Positions 62,443 through 64,000 of a stretch of 64,000 bases of DNA are shown here, one piece after another. Within the stretch, counting starts at the first letter, position 1. Each line of letters opens with the position of its first letter. Source of the stretch: Galbula dea (Eukaryota > Chordata > Aves > Piciformes > Galbulidae); assembly GCA_013399015.1 (NCBI GenBank), contig VWZX01006125.1, positions 16,464-80,463 of the forward strand, read 5' to 3'. The notes under the pieces were generated by a model that had not been told where the DNA came from, did no database searches, and worked only from the letters and a program-made list of their open reading frames with translations. Position numbers and translations under genes: made by a program.

Positions 62443-62654
62443 CTCCCAGCCCAAGCATTTTGCTGTCTTTGCATACTGTGGATTTATGTTTTGACAAAGA
62501 GACTTATTCAACAACAGTGAATGTGTTAGTCCAAGAACTCCTTCAGTACAGTGCCTATCATAGATCTCAAAAGGGTCTTGATTAAAAAGTGTAAAAATAG
62601 ATAGAAATGAAAGCACATTTGTAAACACATAAGCTCTACCCTCACTATCATTGA
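62443..62654 (-). CDS. internal coding exon of an unrecognised minus-strand gene (exon A)
   Basis: Read on the minus strand, an AG acceptor after a TTTCATGCCTAG context (AG at 62655-62656) opens a 212-nt exon. It closes at a strong donor, GAG|GTGAGC (GT at 62441-62442). The exon starts with two bases completing a split codon, then gives 70 uninterrupted codons and ends in phase 0 with ...CLGWE. The first codon position is purine-rich, as in real coding DNA. The peptide starts NDSEGRAYVFTNVL, runs through a hydrophobic, probably helical stretch, then DPFEIYDRHCTEG, and ends in a Cys/Asn/Lys-rich part. Its phase-0 end fits exon B, 1.4 kb downstream on this strand. I do not recognise the family and assign no function. 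The preceding exon, which must end in phase 1, was not found before the window edge. Confidence that this is a true exon is high. Confidence 0.8.
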
Positions 62655-62656
62655 CT

Positions 62657-63354
62657 AGGCATGAAACCAAGCAGACAGAATATTATCCAGCCTAAACAGC
62701 TCAGGAGTGTTGCTTTCTCTTTAGCAGCTGTTAGTCAAAAATGCTTTTAAAAATTGTTATTTTTGATAAATACCTGAAGGGGTGTAGGCTGGTTTGAGTT
62801 CTACAGTATCTATTATAGGTCTTTATAACATCATAGGTCTATTTCCAAATACAGCTTCCAAGACTCTATATGCCCCTTCACCTGCTTTTCTAAGGAAAAT
62901 TATTGAGGACAACAATTTTCTGTCTCATCATTTCATTCCCTATTCACATGCAATTATTAAGCAGAGTAGCATAAAGATTTCCAAACTAATTTTAAGCACA
63001 AGATCCCTTGATAGTCCAGGGAGTCTCCAAAAAAAAAAAAAAGTCTACTTCTTGGTAGTCAGGCACATTAAACATAATCTAAGTTATGAAAAATAATATT
63101 GAAAAGTGCATTGTTGTAATATCATGCCAGATATTAAAGTGTTTTACAATGGTTTCAAAGGCAAATTGAAATAACATGATGAAGTATTTCTGTAGGTCAA
63201 ATGGAAAGCATTTTTTCTTTTTTTTTGCCTTTTTTGAAAAAAAAAAAAAAAAAGAACAACAACAACAAAAAACACCAACAAAAAACACCAAGAGTTTTTT
63301 CCACTGAGAAATGTTCTATATTTAACAAAGCTCTTAGTAGCTGCAGAAATTTAA
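62657..63354. other. unannotated DNA upstream of exon A
   Basis: A-rich runs at 63030-63043 and 63237-63253 plus AAC-rich sequence at 63256-63290. No exon found that would end in phase 1. Confidence 0.4.
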
Positions 63355-63770
63355 AGAGAGACACCTGGGAAGTGGAAAGTCAGGCTGAAGTCCCTCTTCC
63401 ACCTAATTCTCTCAGCCTCTTACCTCCTGTTGGAGCTGCTCCACTTTGTATAAATAACCAAATACTCACAGGAGTCAGACCTTGGATCAGAGCTTCCAGA
63501 ACCTAATATGGGCATTCTACCCCTTCAGCTACAGTAGGATTCTATTTTTGACCCAAGAAGTGACAGAAAGGATTTTTACAGCAATTTCTACAAGGTGAAA
63601 TAACTGCAACAGGGGAAAAAAGAGTTCCCTGCTGGTAGCTAATGGTCTAGCAATCTGGGGAGTTAGTTCAGGTGTGACAGATGCAGATCCAGTATCCTGC
63701 AGATCCAGGCAGGATAAAGATTCGAGCCTGTACACCCTGTCCCCTCGATGATGGCCCTAACTACAGAATT
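63355..63770. repeat. probable old amniote interspersed repeat
   Basis: Segments such as ACACCTGGGAAGTGGAAAGT, TGGAGCTGCTCCACTTTGTA, CAGCTACAGTAGGATTC, GATCCAGGCAGGATAAAG and TGTACACCCTGTCCCCTC, in this order, resemble an old repeat known from reptile genomes with a tRNA-SINE-like flavour. The family name is not certain. The good-looking splice signals inside it (TTGCAG at about 63605, GGAG|GTAAGAG at about 63423) are therefore not called as exons. Confidence 0.4.
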
Positions 63771-64000
63771 ACATTCTATTTTCAGAGGTCTTCCTCATCG
63801 TCATTTCCTCACTCAGTTATCCTTCAGAGTAATCCTGAATGTGTTCCAGGTGAAAAGGTTTTGTATTACAGTAATAATTTTCACTTCACTTCCTGAACCA
63901 TTTAATTGTTTGAGATGAAACTTGAAAAGATTCTGCATTGTATTAATATTAGGTTGCCATCTCCACCTACATGCTTACGTTGCTTCTAAAGCTTCCAAAA

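Noticed and set aside
63538..63605. Exon LFHLVEIAVKILLSL... behind a strong acceptor on the minus strand
   Set aside because: It lies in a probable old interspersed repeat and cannot end in the phase required by exon A.
1..64000. tRNA, rRNA, CRISPR arrays, operons or phage genes
   Set aside because: No cloverleaf, ribosomal core sequence, spaced direct-repeat array or dense ORF arrangement was seen; the window is vertebrate nuclear DNA.

Overview
This window looks like AT-rich nuclear DNA from a bird. The diagnostic signal is about 20 fragments of CR1, the dominant avian LINE, many with the typical 3' end (a GTTGGAAGGGACC-like block followed by ATTCTRTG-type octamers). Three LTRs resembling avian endogenous-retrovirus LTRs are also present. 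There is no bacterial, plasmid or organellar signature. The species cannot be fixed from the sequence.

Layout. 1-24.3 kb is repeat-rich and otherwise non-coding. It holds CR1 pieces on both strands, including two closely related sense copies of reverse-transcriptase sequence (2.58-4.10 kb and 15.26-16.23 kb), and LTRs at 11.36-12.02 kb and 22.49-22.69 kb. 24.3-44.7 kb is almost free of transposons, with one 60-bp CR1 relic. Several stretches in it read like conserved non-coding regulatory DNA: 31.2-31.45 kb, 32.17-32.56 kb with a CCAAT box and a full RFX X-box, 35.38-35.9 kb, 38.0-38.4 kb, and 40.96-41.13 kb with two CTCF-like motifs. 44.7-45.5 kb has CR1 again.

From about 51 kb to 62.7 kb the minus strand carries exons of an unrecognised protein-coding gene. 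Two exons (62443-62654 and 60862-61017) are well supported: open frames, good splice sites and matching phases. Two further exons (56950-57044 and 50950-51213) are probable, but the reading frame at the 57-kb exon is unresolved. The gene enters the window with its C-terminal part; its 5' exons lie beyond position 64000. CR1 copies, an LTR and an older CR1-like reverse-transcriptase relic sit in its introns.

Nearly all longer open frames elsewhere are CR1 remnants or chance frames. No tRNA, rRNA or CRISPR array was seen. Repeat calls rest on recognising family sequence by eye, so their edges are good to about 5-20 bp. All regulatory calls are inference.
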